The translations under genes were made by a program, and so were the position numbers. The notes under the pieces are model-generated. The model was not told the origin of the DNA. It did not search any database and saw only the letters and a list, made by a program, of their open reading frames with translations. 64,000 nucleotides of DNA from Typhlomys cinereus (Eukaryota; Chordata; Mammalia; Rodentia; Platacanthomyidae). The stretch lies in the NCBI GenBank assembly GCA_023101885.1, contig JALPQD010000138.1, forward strand, positions 1,976,542-2,040,541. Reading direction: 5' to 3'. Below, piece after piece: positions 55,830-64,000 of this stretch (its first letter is position 1; each line of letters opens with the position of its first letter).

Positions 55830-55945
55830 CCGTTGGGTGCAATGGTGCATGCCAGTAATTGCCAACACGTGGCAAGCTGAGAGAGGAGGATCGCAAGTTC
55901 CAGGGAAGCCTGCCAACATGGTGAGAACATAGCTATAAATAAAGA
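55830..55945 (+). mobile_element. B1-like SINE
   Basis: gtgcaatggtgcatgccagtaattgcc, aagctgagagaggaggatcgc and agcctgccaacatggtgag follow the 7SL-derived order, diverged. Confidence 0.6.
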
Positions 55946-55955
55946 AAGTAAGTTC

Positions 55956-56172
55956 TTGGGCTGGAGAGATGGCTCAGGGGTTAAGACTCTGTCTCCCAAA
56001 CAGAAGATCCTGAGTTCCGATCCCAGGTCCCACCAAAAAATACCAGGCAGAAACGGTGGAGGTGGGCGGAGCCTGGGAAAATGTCAGAGCAAAGCAAGAA
56101 GGAGGTGGAAGCAATACAGGATAATTCTCATAATCACCCTTGGCCCTCCACAGGGATATACAGTGCCCTCTG

Positions 56173-56218
<46 letters not shown>

Positions 56219-56275
56219 CATATATATATACATTTATATATATGTAATATAAAAACTATTTAAGAAAAATAAATA
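55956..56275 (+). mobile_element. Older SINE-T with (CA)n(TA)n tail
   Basis: Head ttgggctggagagatggctca, body aataccaggcagaaacgg, aggaggtggaagcaatacagg, CA tail at 56,175-56,215 then TA repeats to 56,245. Confidence 0.92.
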
Positions 56276-56284
56276 AAGTTCTCA

Positions 56285-56450
56285 TATTAAAGCCCTAAAC
56301 CTTGGCAACTCCCAGTGTCTCTCTTTGGCGAAAGAACCTTACAAGATATGATTAAGTTACAAATGAATCCCTAAGGGCAGAATCTAATGCAATAAGCCTG
56401 ATGTCTTAATTAGAAGAAAGTTGAATGAGTACATGAGGACAGCCAGATAA
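56285..56450 (+). mobile_element. MLT1-like LTR, first part
   Basis: aaagccctaaaccttggcaactcccagtgtc, gattaagttacaaatgaat and gcagaatctaatgcaataagcc, then cttaattagaagaaag follow the MLT1 order. Its 3' part is at 57,560-57,780, split by later insertions. Confidence 0.6.
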
Positions 56451-56539
56451 GGTGGCAGCAAGTCACCCTGTGATCCAGAGAGCCCAGCCACTGGGTTATA
56501 TCCTCGGTATGTGAGATCCTACCTCCTTACAAGGTTTGT

Positions 56540-56760
56540 TGCCACACTATTGACAATATCCAAGACACAGAATCAACCTGTGCCTATCAGAGGATGAATG
56601 GATGGAGGTAATGTGGTATATATTTAACAATGTTATCCAGCATTGAAAGGAACTCCTGTCCTTGGTGACAGTATGGATCAACCCAGAGGGAATTATATTA
56701 AAGGCAATAAGTCAGACACAGAAAGACAAAAACCTCATGGTCTCACTTACGTGTTGTGAA
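56540..56760 (+). mobile_element. L1 3' end
   Basis: ccacactattgacaatatcc, aggatgaatggatggagg, ggaactcctgtccttggtgacagtatgg and gtcagacacagaaagacaaaa match the mammalian L1 3' end in sense. Confidence 0.85.
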
Positions 56761-56764
56761 AATT

Positions 56765-57475
56765 AGAATTGTCATCCTGACACCTAGGAAACAGGCTTTT
56801 GGATCCACCTAAGAGAGATTCTCTATATTAAGTTTGGCTCCTGAGCATACTTTTAAGGGATTATCTTCAATGTCTTCATTGATGTAAGGAGACCCAATCC
56901 ATTGTAGAAGGGGCCTTTCCATAGGTAGGTCATACAGGAATGCATAAAGATGGAAAGAACAAGCATGCAAACATGCATTGATCCTTGCCCTCTAGCAACA
57001 TGCATTGATCCTTGCCCTCTAGCAACATGCATTGATCCTTGCCCTCTAGCAACATGCATTGATCCTTGCCCTCTAGCAACATGTATTGCTCCTTGCCCTC
57101 TATCAAGCATGCATTAATACTTGCCCTTTAGCAAACGTGTTGATCCTTGCCCTCTAGCATGCATCCATTGCTCCTTGCCTTCTAGTAAGCATGCATTGCT
57201 TCTTGCCCTCTAGCAAGTAAGCATGCACTAATACTTGCCCTCTAGCAAGCATGTCTTGATCCTTGCCCTCTAGCATTTCTCCCTGTTCTCTACCAAGCAT
57301 GCATTCATTGCTCCCTGCTCTCTACCAAGCAGTATTCGTTGCTCCTTGCCCTCTATCAAGCATTCATTTATCCTTGCCTCTAGCACGCATGCATCTTGCC
57401 CTCTAGCATGCATGCATTGATACTTGCCCTCTAGAAAGGAAGCATGCACAGAGTATTAATAGCCTTCCCATGAAA
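56765..57475 (+). mobile_element. LTR-B fragment carrying an expanded minisatellite
   Basis: gtcatcctgacacctaggaaacagg, taagggattatcttcaatg and agacccaatccattgtag place it in the LTR-B family. The sequence then becomes a 27-bp tandem array (56,970-57,435), listed separately. Confidence 0.6.
56970..57435. repeat. 27-bp minisatellite, about 17 copies
   Basis: Unit aacatgcattgatccttgcc+ctctagc. Four exact copies begin at 56,970, 56,997, 57,024 and 57,051. Later copies drift (cattgctccttgccc, catgcattaatacttgccc) and vary in length. Homogeneity falls from left to right. Confidence 0.97.
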
Positions 57476-57559
57476 AAAAATATAGATAATATGTATGTGA
57501 ATTAGCTGAATTAGCCATTGTGCAATATATTCATATTTCTAAACATGTTGAACACTGTA

Positions 57560-57780
57560 AATATGCATGAATTTTGTCAAAAGCAAGGCAGCAAGAAGTG
57601 GGCCATCTGCCAGGCAGGAGGGGCTTGTGACAGACCCTTCCCTCCCTCCCCCAGAGGAAACCAACCCAGCCAGCATCTTGATCTTTAGCTTCTATCCTCC
57701 AAACTATGAGAAAACTTCTATTGCTCAAGTCACCAGGCTGGTATTTTATTGTGGCAACTCTAGTGAATGAATACAAAAAG
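57560..57780 (+). mobile_element. MLT1-like LTR, 3' part
   Basis: ccaacccagccagcatcttgatctttagcttc, ccaaactatgagaaaacttc and gctggtattttattgtggcaac follow the MLT1 3' order. It continues the part at 56,285-56,450. Confidence 0.75.
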
Positions 57781-57974
57781 TTCATGAGTTTTTGTTTGTT
57801 TTCATTTTTCCTTTAACTAACCTGATCTAGTTTTGCTGTAATTATGCAGAGAAATCCAGCATCTTTTTAACTATTGTTCTGTGGCCAATCCAGAAACCAT
57901 AAGTAGCAAATGTGAAAACTCAGCATTGTAAACATTTTCATGATATCAAAGTGCATGCCAAAATAAGACAAGTG

Positions 57975-58101
57975 AGATGACTAAGCTAGAGGCACCTGTA
58001 CAAAAGCCTAGCACCTAAGCTCATTCCAGAGCCCAATGGTGGAAAGACAGCCAACCAAATTCTAAAACTTACTCCACACACACACACACCATGGCACCTT
58101 G

Positions 58102-58157
<56 letters not shown>

Positions 58158-58198
58158 TGTGTACCTTTCTCTCTCTCTCTCAAATAAATAAATATCAA
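57975..58198 (+). mobile_element. B3-type SINE with (TG)n tail
   Basis: gagatgactaagctagaggcacctg with a B-box-like gctcattccagagccc, then acttactccacacac and a long TG tract at 58,105-58,155, ending ctctcaaataaataaat. The TG orientation is opposite to the usual CA tail. Confidence 0.6.
58105..58155. repeat. (TG)n microsatellite
   Basis: About 25 TG units. Forms the tail of the adjoining SINE. Confidence 0.97.
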
Positions 58199-58315
58199 AA
58201 ATTACTATAAAAGCATAAACCAAATAATAATAGTCCCAAGGTTTACATATATGCAGATAATCTTCCAAACAGGACATGAAGATGTGCTCTTCCTTTCCTG
58301 TACTACGATGCTGCC

Positions 58316-58688
58316 ATGATTTGAATATAAGTCGTCCCCCATGGGTTCATGTGTTTTAATCCTTAGTTGTTGTTTGGGAAGACCATGGAACCTTTGGGAG
58401 GTGGAAATTTGCTGGAGGAAAGCATGTCACAGGGGATGGGCCTTGAGGGTGGTTGACCCCACCTACTTCCCAGAGACGGCTGCTCTTGCAGTTTGCCATA
58501 AGTTCTCTCAGCCTCCATGCTAGATGTGACTTAAGCTGCCTCCAGCTTCTGCCACCTGCCATGCCTTTTCTGCATAATGGACTTTATCCCCCCTCTTGAA
58601 TTATAAGCCAAAGAACTCTCCTTTTCTCCCTCTGAGTTGCTTGAGCCTGAGTCTCACAGCAGCAGAGACACTGAGTGTCACAGACGTC
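58316..58688 (+). mobile_element. LTR-B (MaLR-like), near complete
   Basis: tgatttgaatataagtcgtcccccatggg, ccatggaacctttgggaggtgg, ggtgaatttgctggagg-like, cgggcc-type gatgggccttgagg, attataagccaaagaac and gagtctcacagcagcagagac follow the family order. Confidence 0.75.
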
Positions 58689-58689
58689 A

Positions 58690-59650
58690 CCAGCAAGCAG
58701 CTGTTTTCACAGGCAACAGGACGTCCAAAGCAGTGGGAGGCAGGTAGCCGGCTCTGCAATGTATTTTAGACAAAGAGAAAGCTAAGAATCTTAGTGTTTC
58801 ATTTATACTTATCTGGGAAAAGATTTAAAATGAAACTGTCAGATAAGACAGAATAAACTATTGGATAATTCATTTATTTCAAAATAAGAACATTTCTTCT
58901 CTATATTGTACTATCTAGCTCATCCTTAGTACTATAGAATTGGATGCAAATATAATTTCTAAATAAGAGTCTTTATTTCTTATGAAATAAATTTTTGTTA
59001 TGAATCAAAAATATAAATGTTCAACTATCCCAACTGATCAAAAAAAATCAAAACATATAACACACATACACATACAGATCCTTCAACATCTTTTACCTCC
59101 AAATACTTAAAAATCATCACTATAACCACCAGTATAATGGTGTCATGAGTATCAAGGAGTCAACCAACAGCTTTCTGAATGGACTCAAGACCCACTTGTC
59201 AGAATGGAACACATTCTTGTTACTGTTAACTAGAACAAGAAACTATAAAAGGGAAGGAAATAGATCAATAGGAAAAAACAGCCAATGAACCTATTGGTAG
59301 GAAGACAGTATACCAAACTGCTCTGTAAATAGTTACTATTATACTCACAGATTTGAAGAACACTTAGCACTCAGCCTAGAAGTCTCCTTCTACAACAGTG
59401 GTAGAGGATCTTAACACCCTAACCAGATGCAGCCTAGGGTAGTAGAAGAGCAGTGAAGTGGACAACAATGCCAGCCATAATGCAGAGTACCAGCAACCTA
59501 GCAATGCTCACCCACTATCAGGCCAACCTAATATCTTCCTATCCTAAAGCTTAGGGAACCTCAAGGAAGGGATGGTGATGAGATTCTAAGAATCGAAAGA
59601 TGGGAAAGTTGGACCAGACACTCTATTCAAAGCAGGACTGCTGCATCTAG
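58690..59650. other. Unassigned AT-rich sequence
   Basis: It may hold upstream parts of the LINE-like copy that follows (for example 59,170-59,215), not shared with copy 1. No gene was recognised. Confidence 0.35.
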
Positions 59651-59653
59651 GAA

Positions 59654-59981
59654 TCTTGTCCTTACCAGACCTGCATAATGACTAACATAACAACATGCCC
59701 CCATAGAATATTGAGGAACTCAAGAGGGATAAGAATATGCGATGGAAACCCTGGGGACTAAAGCTGGATGAGTGAAGGGAAATGCCCCTATCAGTGGGGT
59801 GGCCCGAAGAGAGGAATCTTGGTATGCCACAGAGATCTGACCCCCACAAGAGAAGATAAGCCAGACAGGACCTTGGGGTTAGAAGCAGACAGGAAGGAGG
59901 GTGGGAGAGAGTGGGATGGATTGATGAAGAGGAGGGATGGAGGGAAGCAAAGGATAAGTACTCAATATGCTTATAAGATGA

Positions 59982-59983
<2 letters not shown>
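59654..59983 (+). mobile_element. Dispersed repeat, probable LINE 3' end, copy 2
   Basis: Matches copy 1 in ordered phrases and ends in an A/G-rich tail: cttgtccttaccagacctgcat, gcccctatcagtggggtggcc, gagtgggatggattgatgaag, tcaatatgcttataaga. The tail grew into a GAAA repeat. Confidence 0.6.
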
Positions 59984-60061
<78 letters not shown>

Positions 60062-60070
60062 AAAGAAAGA
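59984..60070. repeat. (GAAA)n microsatellite
   Basis: About 20 perfect GAAA units. The Lys-rich or Phe-rich open frames here are translated repeat. Confidence 0.98.
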
Positions 60071-60559
60071 AAAATTGTCACCACAATAATTGTAGGAGCA
60101 ATTTTTACTTCCACCATCCTTCAAAAGCCATTAGTTTAAAAAAGCAGAGGCAAAATGACTACAGACTGTCGCTAGTCCATGAGTCATCATTTTTATATAG
60201 CTTAGAGAAATGACAGAAATTAGCTGGAGAAATGAATACCACAATACCACAGACTTAAGAAGCTCCAACCACACACAAGTGGCATGAGAAACGTAACTTG
60301 GACTCTCTGGAGTAGGTTGCTTCAAAACAACCACAAATGCCTGGGCCATGTAACATTTTTGTCCTTTTACTGTTATTTTTCTTTAGCAAACTGAATTTCA
60401 TTTTCAATATTCAGAATTCTTTATTATAGACGCCAAATGAAGGAATTATTGCTCACTGCCAAACTATTCATGGCTCACAAATGGGGAAAAGCCGCATTTG
60501 TAAAATTTACACTTCTGACAATAATTATTGTGCAATCTACGTGTCACCTTTCCCCATAT

Positions 60560-60655
60560 CTTTTTGAGATGTGGTCTCACTCTGCTGTCTGACTGTCCTT
60601 GAATTTGACTCCAAATAGTTGGATTTTCATGTATGTACCACAGCACCAGACTTTT
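60560..60655 (-). mobile_element. B1-like SINE, antisense
   Basis: tttgagatgtggtctcactctgctg, ccttgaatttgactcc and caccagacttttccc are the complement of the B1 second half and first half. Confidence 0.6.
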
Positions 60656-60659
60656 CCCA

Positions 60660-61250
60660 CAATTCTTAACAGAGCCAGGAAGGATTACTCACTGACCCAA
60701 GGAAAGGAAAGGACTGAAATGAAGAATGTGTCTTGAGAACTTTCCCTGAAATGATACAAACAAGCATCGGCTCCTCCTGAATAGGACACTAATGACAAAT
60801 TAAAGCAACCATCCCACCAGTGGCCAACCTGGCAATCCAGTGAGTTTGTTGGCCTTACTCACAGGGTATAGGTGAGGAGTTATTTATAGGCACATGAGAA
60901 GCCTTCAGAGTCACCCCACCACGGAGACAGCTGCCCCCGGACTATATCCAGTCCACCTTCATTTAAACTTCCACACTCTATGTACTCTATCTCTTCCCAA
61001 GACCACCGTATCACATGCAGCTCGGGCAGAATTACATGCAGCTGGGAGGGAGTGCATCGCTTAACCACACTCTCTCATATGTTTTACAACTCTCTCTGCT
61101 AATTCCTCACAAAAGCGAGCAAAGCCTGAACAATGTCCAATCTCACTGCAATCAAGAACAACAATATCTCTAATCAGACCTTGAACAAACTCTGATTTAA
61201 AAAAAAAAAGGATTAGACTATAGAGTTTCCACCTAGCTAACTAGAAGATG
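60660..61250. other. Unassigned sequence
   Basis: No gene or repeat was recognised. Confidence 0.35.
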
Positions 61251-61252
61251 TG

Positions 61253-61344
61253 CCTAAATGACTCTCCAGTGCCCAAAGTCAGGAACAGTGAAATGCTTCC
61301 TAAATGAATCTCCAGTGCCCAAAGTCAGGAACAGTGAAACGCTT
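61253..61344. repeat. 46-bp tandem duplication
   Basis: Copies at 61,253-61,298 and 61,299-61,344 differ at only two positions (actctcc/aatctcc and aaatgctt/aaacgctt). No spacer. Confidence 0.97.
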
Positions 61345-61419
61345 AATGAACTTAGTACACGGCACAACCTTGCTGAGTAAGCCTCAGTCTCCAGTCTGCA
61401 TCGCCCCCCAGCACTCCCC

Positions 61420-61520
61420 CACATACATACATACATGCAAATACCCCCACCCACACATGCACACGTTCCCCAAACACACACATACTCACACATACACACA
61501 CACACACATTCACACACTTC
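61420..61520. repeat. CA-rich imperfect microsatellite
   Basis: Alternating ACATAC/ACACAC sequence with C-runs, translated in open frames on both strands. Confidence 0.85.
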
Positions 61521-62370
61521 TCCACTTACACACCGCACATGATCACATGATGATCGCTGTAGAAATACAACCCCTGCTTCAGATGGCCTGCTTTGGGGGC
61601 TGCATAGCTGGCCAGCGAGCTAATGAGCTGTCTTCCCTGTCACTGAATCAGTGTCTGAGCTCCACCATACTTGGTCCCTTCTACCCATCCATGGATCCAC
61701 TTACTGTCAGGCCAAAAATACATCAAAAACTCCAGGAACGATCCTTACATTTTTAGATTACTTTTATTATATAGTTACAGTTCTATTTTTTTGGAAGAAA
61801 TCTCTTACTATGCCTGATCTATAAATTAAGCTTTATCATCAATATTTATGTATTGGGTGAAAACATATAATTTAAGGTTTGGTATTTTCCAGTCTCAGGC
61901 ACCCCCTGCAGTCTTGGAATATGTTCCATGCAGTTAGGGGAGACTAATTGTGGCAGCCCATTCCTGTAGACTGGGGGGGTTCTCAAATAGATGTTAAATT
62001 ACCAATTAAATCTAGCACTTTTTTTTTTTTTTTTTTTTTTTTTAGCAAAACAGCTTGTGATTCAGGAAGCTCCCAGAACCAGGGCGGTTCTGAGAACTTC
62101 AGCAAGATCAGATGGTCCTTCTAGGAGAAATGATGTAAGCCATAGAAAAGAACTAAATTTGGTCCAGCTTAGTAAATGAGTCAATTAGAGCTTAACTAAT
62201 CAACTGTATATATGCCACTCATCTAACCAACTATGGGAATTTCTAGGATTCAACTGATTTGTTCACTCAAAGGGGCTCAGTCTAAAAACATGGCCCACCT
62301 ACAAAGTTGCATTCTGTCAATTTTGGAACAAGGACTCCCCAGCTGTCTAGCAAAAGTGTACTTAAAATTG
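61521..62370. other. Unassigned sequence
   Basis: A T-run of about 26 at 62,019-62,043 is the only clear feature; it could be the complement of a retroposon tail whose body I do not recognise. Confidence 0.35.
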
Positions 62371-62575
62371 GGCTTCAGGGGCTGGGAGTGTTGCTCAGTT
62401 GTTAGAATGCCCGACTAGCCCCCATGAAGCCCTAGGTCCTGTTCTGGTGCTGCATAAACTGAGTGTGTGGTGGCACATACCTGCAACCCCAGTACACAAG
62501 ATCACTCTCCACTGGGTAGTAAGTTCGAGACCAGTCTGGGATACACGAGACTCTGTCTTGGGGGGCTTTAATGTT
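62371..62575 (+). mobile_element. B4-type SINE
   Basis: ggggctgggagtgttgctcagttgttag, then gtgtgtggtggcacatacctgcaacccc and gagaccagtctgggatac, end ctctgtcttgggg: ID-like head and B1-like body. Confidence 0.8.
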
Positions 62576-62985
62576 GAGAAAACATCTGATACTGTATGAC
62601 ACAGAGCATTTCCAACATTTCCCGGAGTCAACAGACATTGTGATTTTATAATTGTCCATGCTAAGAATGACATTCCTCTAAATATGTAATCCAAAATGGC
62701 AGAAGTCTATTTAGAGCCATTTCAAATTGTTGGAAATTTGCTCTGTCCTCATCTCAAGTCAAAATTCCTTGAATGTTTTTTGATGAAATTCAAGTCAGCA
62801 GCTTTTAAAAATCAAACATCCTAACACTGTATAACACAAAGCAATAACTAATTGGAAGCTTAACGAATGAGGGCAAGAAAATATTAAAAGTCTGTACTAA
62901 ACCATTGTGCTTCTATAAAGAATAGAAAATTTTGCTTGCACAGTATAAAAACTGCCAGTCATAACATACAAGAGTCTTTAGAGTT
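62576..62985. other. Unassigned AT-rich sequence
   Basis: No gene or repeat was recognised. Confidence 0.35.
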
Positions 62986-63097
62986 GTGGTGCTCCAGGCA
63001 GCATCCGTTGGCACTGTGTGGTGCTCCAGGCAGCATCCGTTGGCACTGTGTGGTGCTCCAGGCAGGATCCGTTGGCACTGTGTGGTGCTCCAGGCAG
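62986..63097. repeat. 32-bp minisatellite, 3.5 copies
   Basis: Unit gtggtgctccaggcagcatc+cgttggcactgt. Copies start at 62,986, 63,018 and 63,050 (one base different), with a 16-bp fourth copy at 63,082. The unit is not a multiple of three, so it gives the same peptide in shifted frames. Confidence 0.98.
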
Positions 63098-63099
63098 AT

Positions 63100-63446
63100 G
63101 CAGTGCAAATTGCACATGTTGTATGTCCAGAGCCAAATCACGCAATGCAACATGGGCATGTGCTGCTGCCTGCAACACTTCAGGTTCATTACCTGTTGCT
63201 TCTTCAAAAATCTTTTACTGTTACCAAGTTTTTCCCAACCCCCACATTTAGCTTAGCTGTGGGACCCCAAGACTGCAGCCCACAGTTTAATGGTCTCTTG
63301 TCTGCTCTGTCAGCCTGGATACCCTCCTGCCCGCTCCTCAGGCCCTCAGCTTGGATGCGTCCCCGAACTGTTCTACCTCTATACACATATCTGTGTTGCT
63401 GATGTAGCAAATTATCAACCCAGTATTATCAAATACAAGGAAACCT
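63100..63446. other. Unassigned sequence
   Basis: Open frames up to 138 codons start in the minisatellite and show no domain. No repeat family was recognised. Confidence 0.35.
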
Positions 63447-63778
63447 TACAGCTTGCCTGCATGGTTGCTGATAAATCACCACCGTCAAACGGCTTAAGGG
63501 AACATAGAGTTTATTCTCTTACAATAGACTGGTTACTCCAACTTTGCAGGAGAGTTCACACCGACACCAAGGCTGAGGGAACTGGTCACACCATCTCCAC
63601 ATAGCAGCTGAGAAAGGGACCATCCTTATTTGCCAGACCAGCTGCCTGGGCCTTCCCCATCAGCTAGACAATCTCCCGCAGGCTTGCTCTGGGCTAACCT
63701 CAACAGCTAATTCTCTACAAATGTGCCCAGAGCTCACCCCTTCAAATGTCAAGTTGACACCTGTGCCTAACTATGACA
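63447..63778 (-). mobile_element. LTR-A solo LTR, antisense, internally shortened
   Basis: gcttgcctgcatggttgctgataaatcacc at the left to gtgcctaactatgaca at the right. It is about 80 bp shorter than full copies: the stretch after ccagaccagctgcctggg skips the middle of the family. No matching pentamers found. Confidence 0.85.
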
Positions 63779-64000
63779 CATGCTTAAGGTCACAAGACCA
63801 AAATGTGTCACCTTAGCTAAATCCAAGGTGTCAGTAGGGCTGTATTTTTTCCCCTAGCTCTAGCAGGAAAAGAAGAAAAAAATTTCCTTGCTTTTTCCAT
63901 TCAGCTTGGCTGCAGCATCCCACACATACCTGTTTCTTATTTCTGCCCCCTTCCCTTTTCTTCTTTCTTTTCTCCTCCCACCCCCTTCTTTTAAGCTGAA
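63779..64000. other. Unassigned, CT-rich end of window
   Basis: Pyrimidine-rich toward the window edge. No gene or repeat was recognised. Confidence 0.35.

Noticed and set aside
56970..57435. CRISPR-like array
   Set aside because: The units are head-to-tail with no unique spacers, and the host is a mammal. It is a minisatellite.
62986..63097. Repeat-protein gene from the 32-bp tandem unit
   Set aside because: The unit length is not divisible by three and adjacent sequence lacks a gene structure; the long frames are a property of a stop-free repeat.

Overview
This is mammalian, rodent-type intergenic or intronic DNA. I could not support any intact protein-coding gene, rRNA, functional tRNA or CRISPR array. 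The rodent reading rests on four things seen in the sequence: B1-like (7SL-derived) SINEs, ID/B1 composite (B4-type) SINEs, many tRNA-derived B2-superfamily-like SINEs, and MaLR-like LTRs with rodent-type structure. The commonest SINE differs in its body from mouse B2. A jerboa (Dipodidae, Dip-type SINE) is my best guess, but the species cannot be fixed without a search.

Most of the window is layered transposable elements plus the microsatellites in their tails. The labels below are mine. SINE-T is the abundant tRNA-derived SINE. It has a young, CpG-rich form with visible target-site duplications (near 7.0, 14.1, 27.1, 29.8 and 53.8 kb) and an older, CpG-decayed form in about a dozen places. 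LTR-A is a roughly 410-420 bp solo LTR running TG...CA with 5-bp target duplications. It has seven recognisable copies (12.4, 16.1, 31.6, 44.9, 48.8, 54.5 and 63.4 kb) and one distant relative at 9.7 kb. LTR-B is a heterogeneous set of MaLR-like LTRs. A separate 607-bp ERV LTR lies at 41 kb. Ancient mammalian repeats (MIR, L2, L1M, MLT1-like, MER5-like, Tigger-like) and one decayed mariner (4.0-5.25 kb) form the older layer.

Layout: 0-4 kb holds SINEs and unassigned sequence; 4-5.3 kb the mariner fossil; 5.6-17 kb SINEs, L2, and an MLT1-like LTR split by LTR-A; 20.9-22.0 kb a 217-bp inverted duplication; 23-27 kb MIR, MER5-like and Tigger-like pieces; 29-33 kb nested SINEs and an antisense L1 split by LTR-A; 36.2-36.6 kb the only convincing CpG-island-like segment and so the best promoter candidate; 41 kb the ERV LTR; 42.8-43.2 kb a G-quadruplex-type tract beside a perfect 57-bp inverted repeat; 45-60 kb further LTR, SINE and LINE-like copies with a 27-bp minisatellite; 61-63.8 kb short tandem duplications and the last LTR-A.

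The most notable structures are the perfect hairpin at 42,980-43,135, the 98% identical inverted duplication at 20,909-22,005, and the LTR-A family. No gene system can be claimed.
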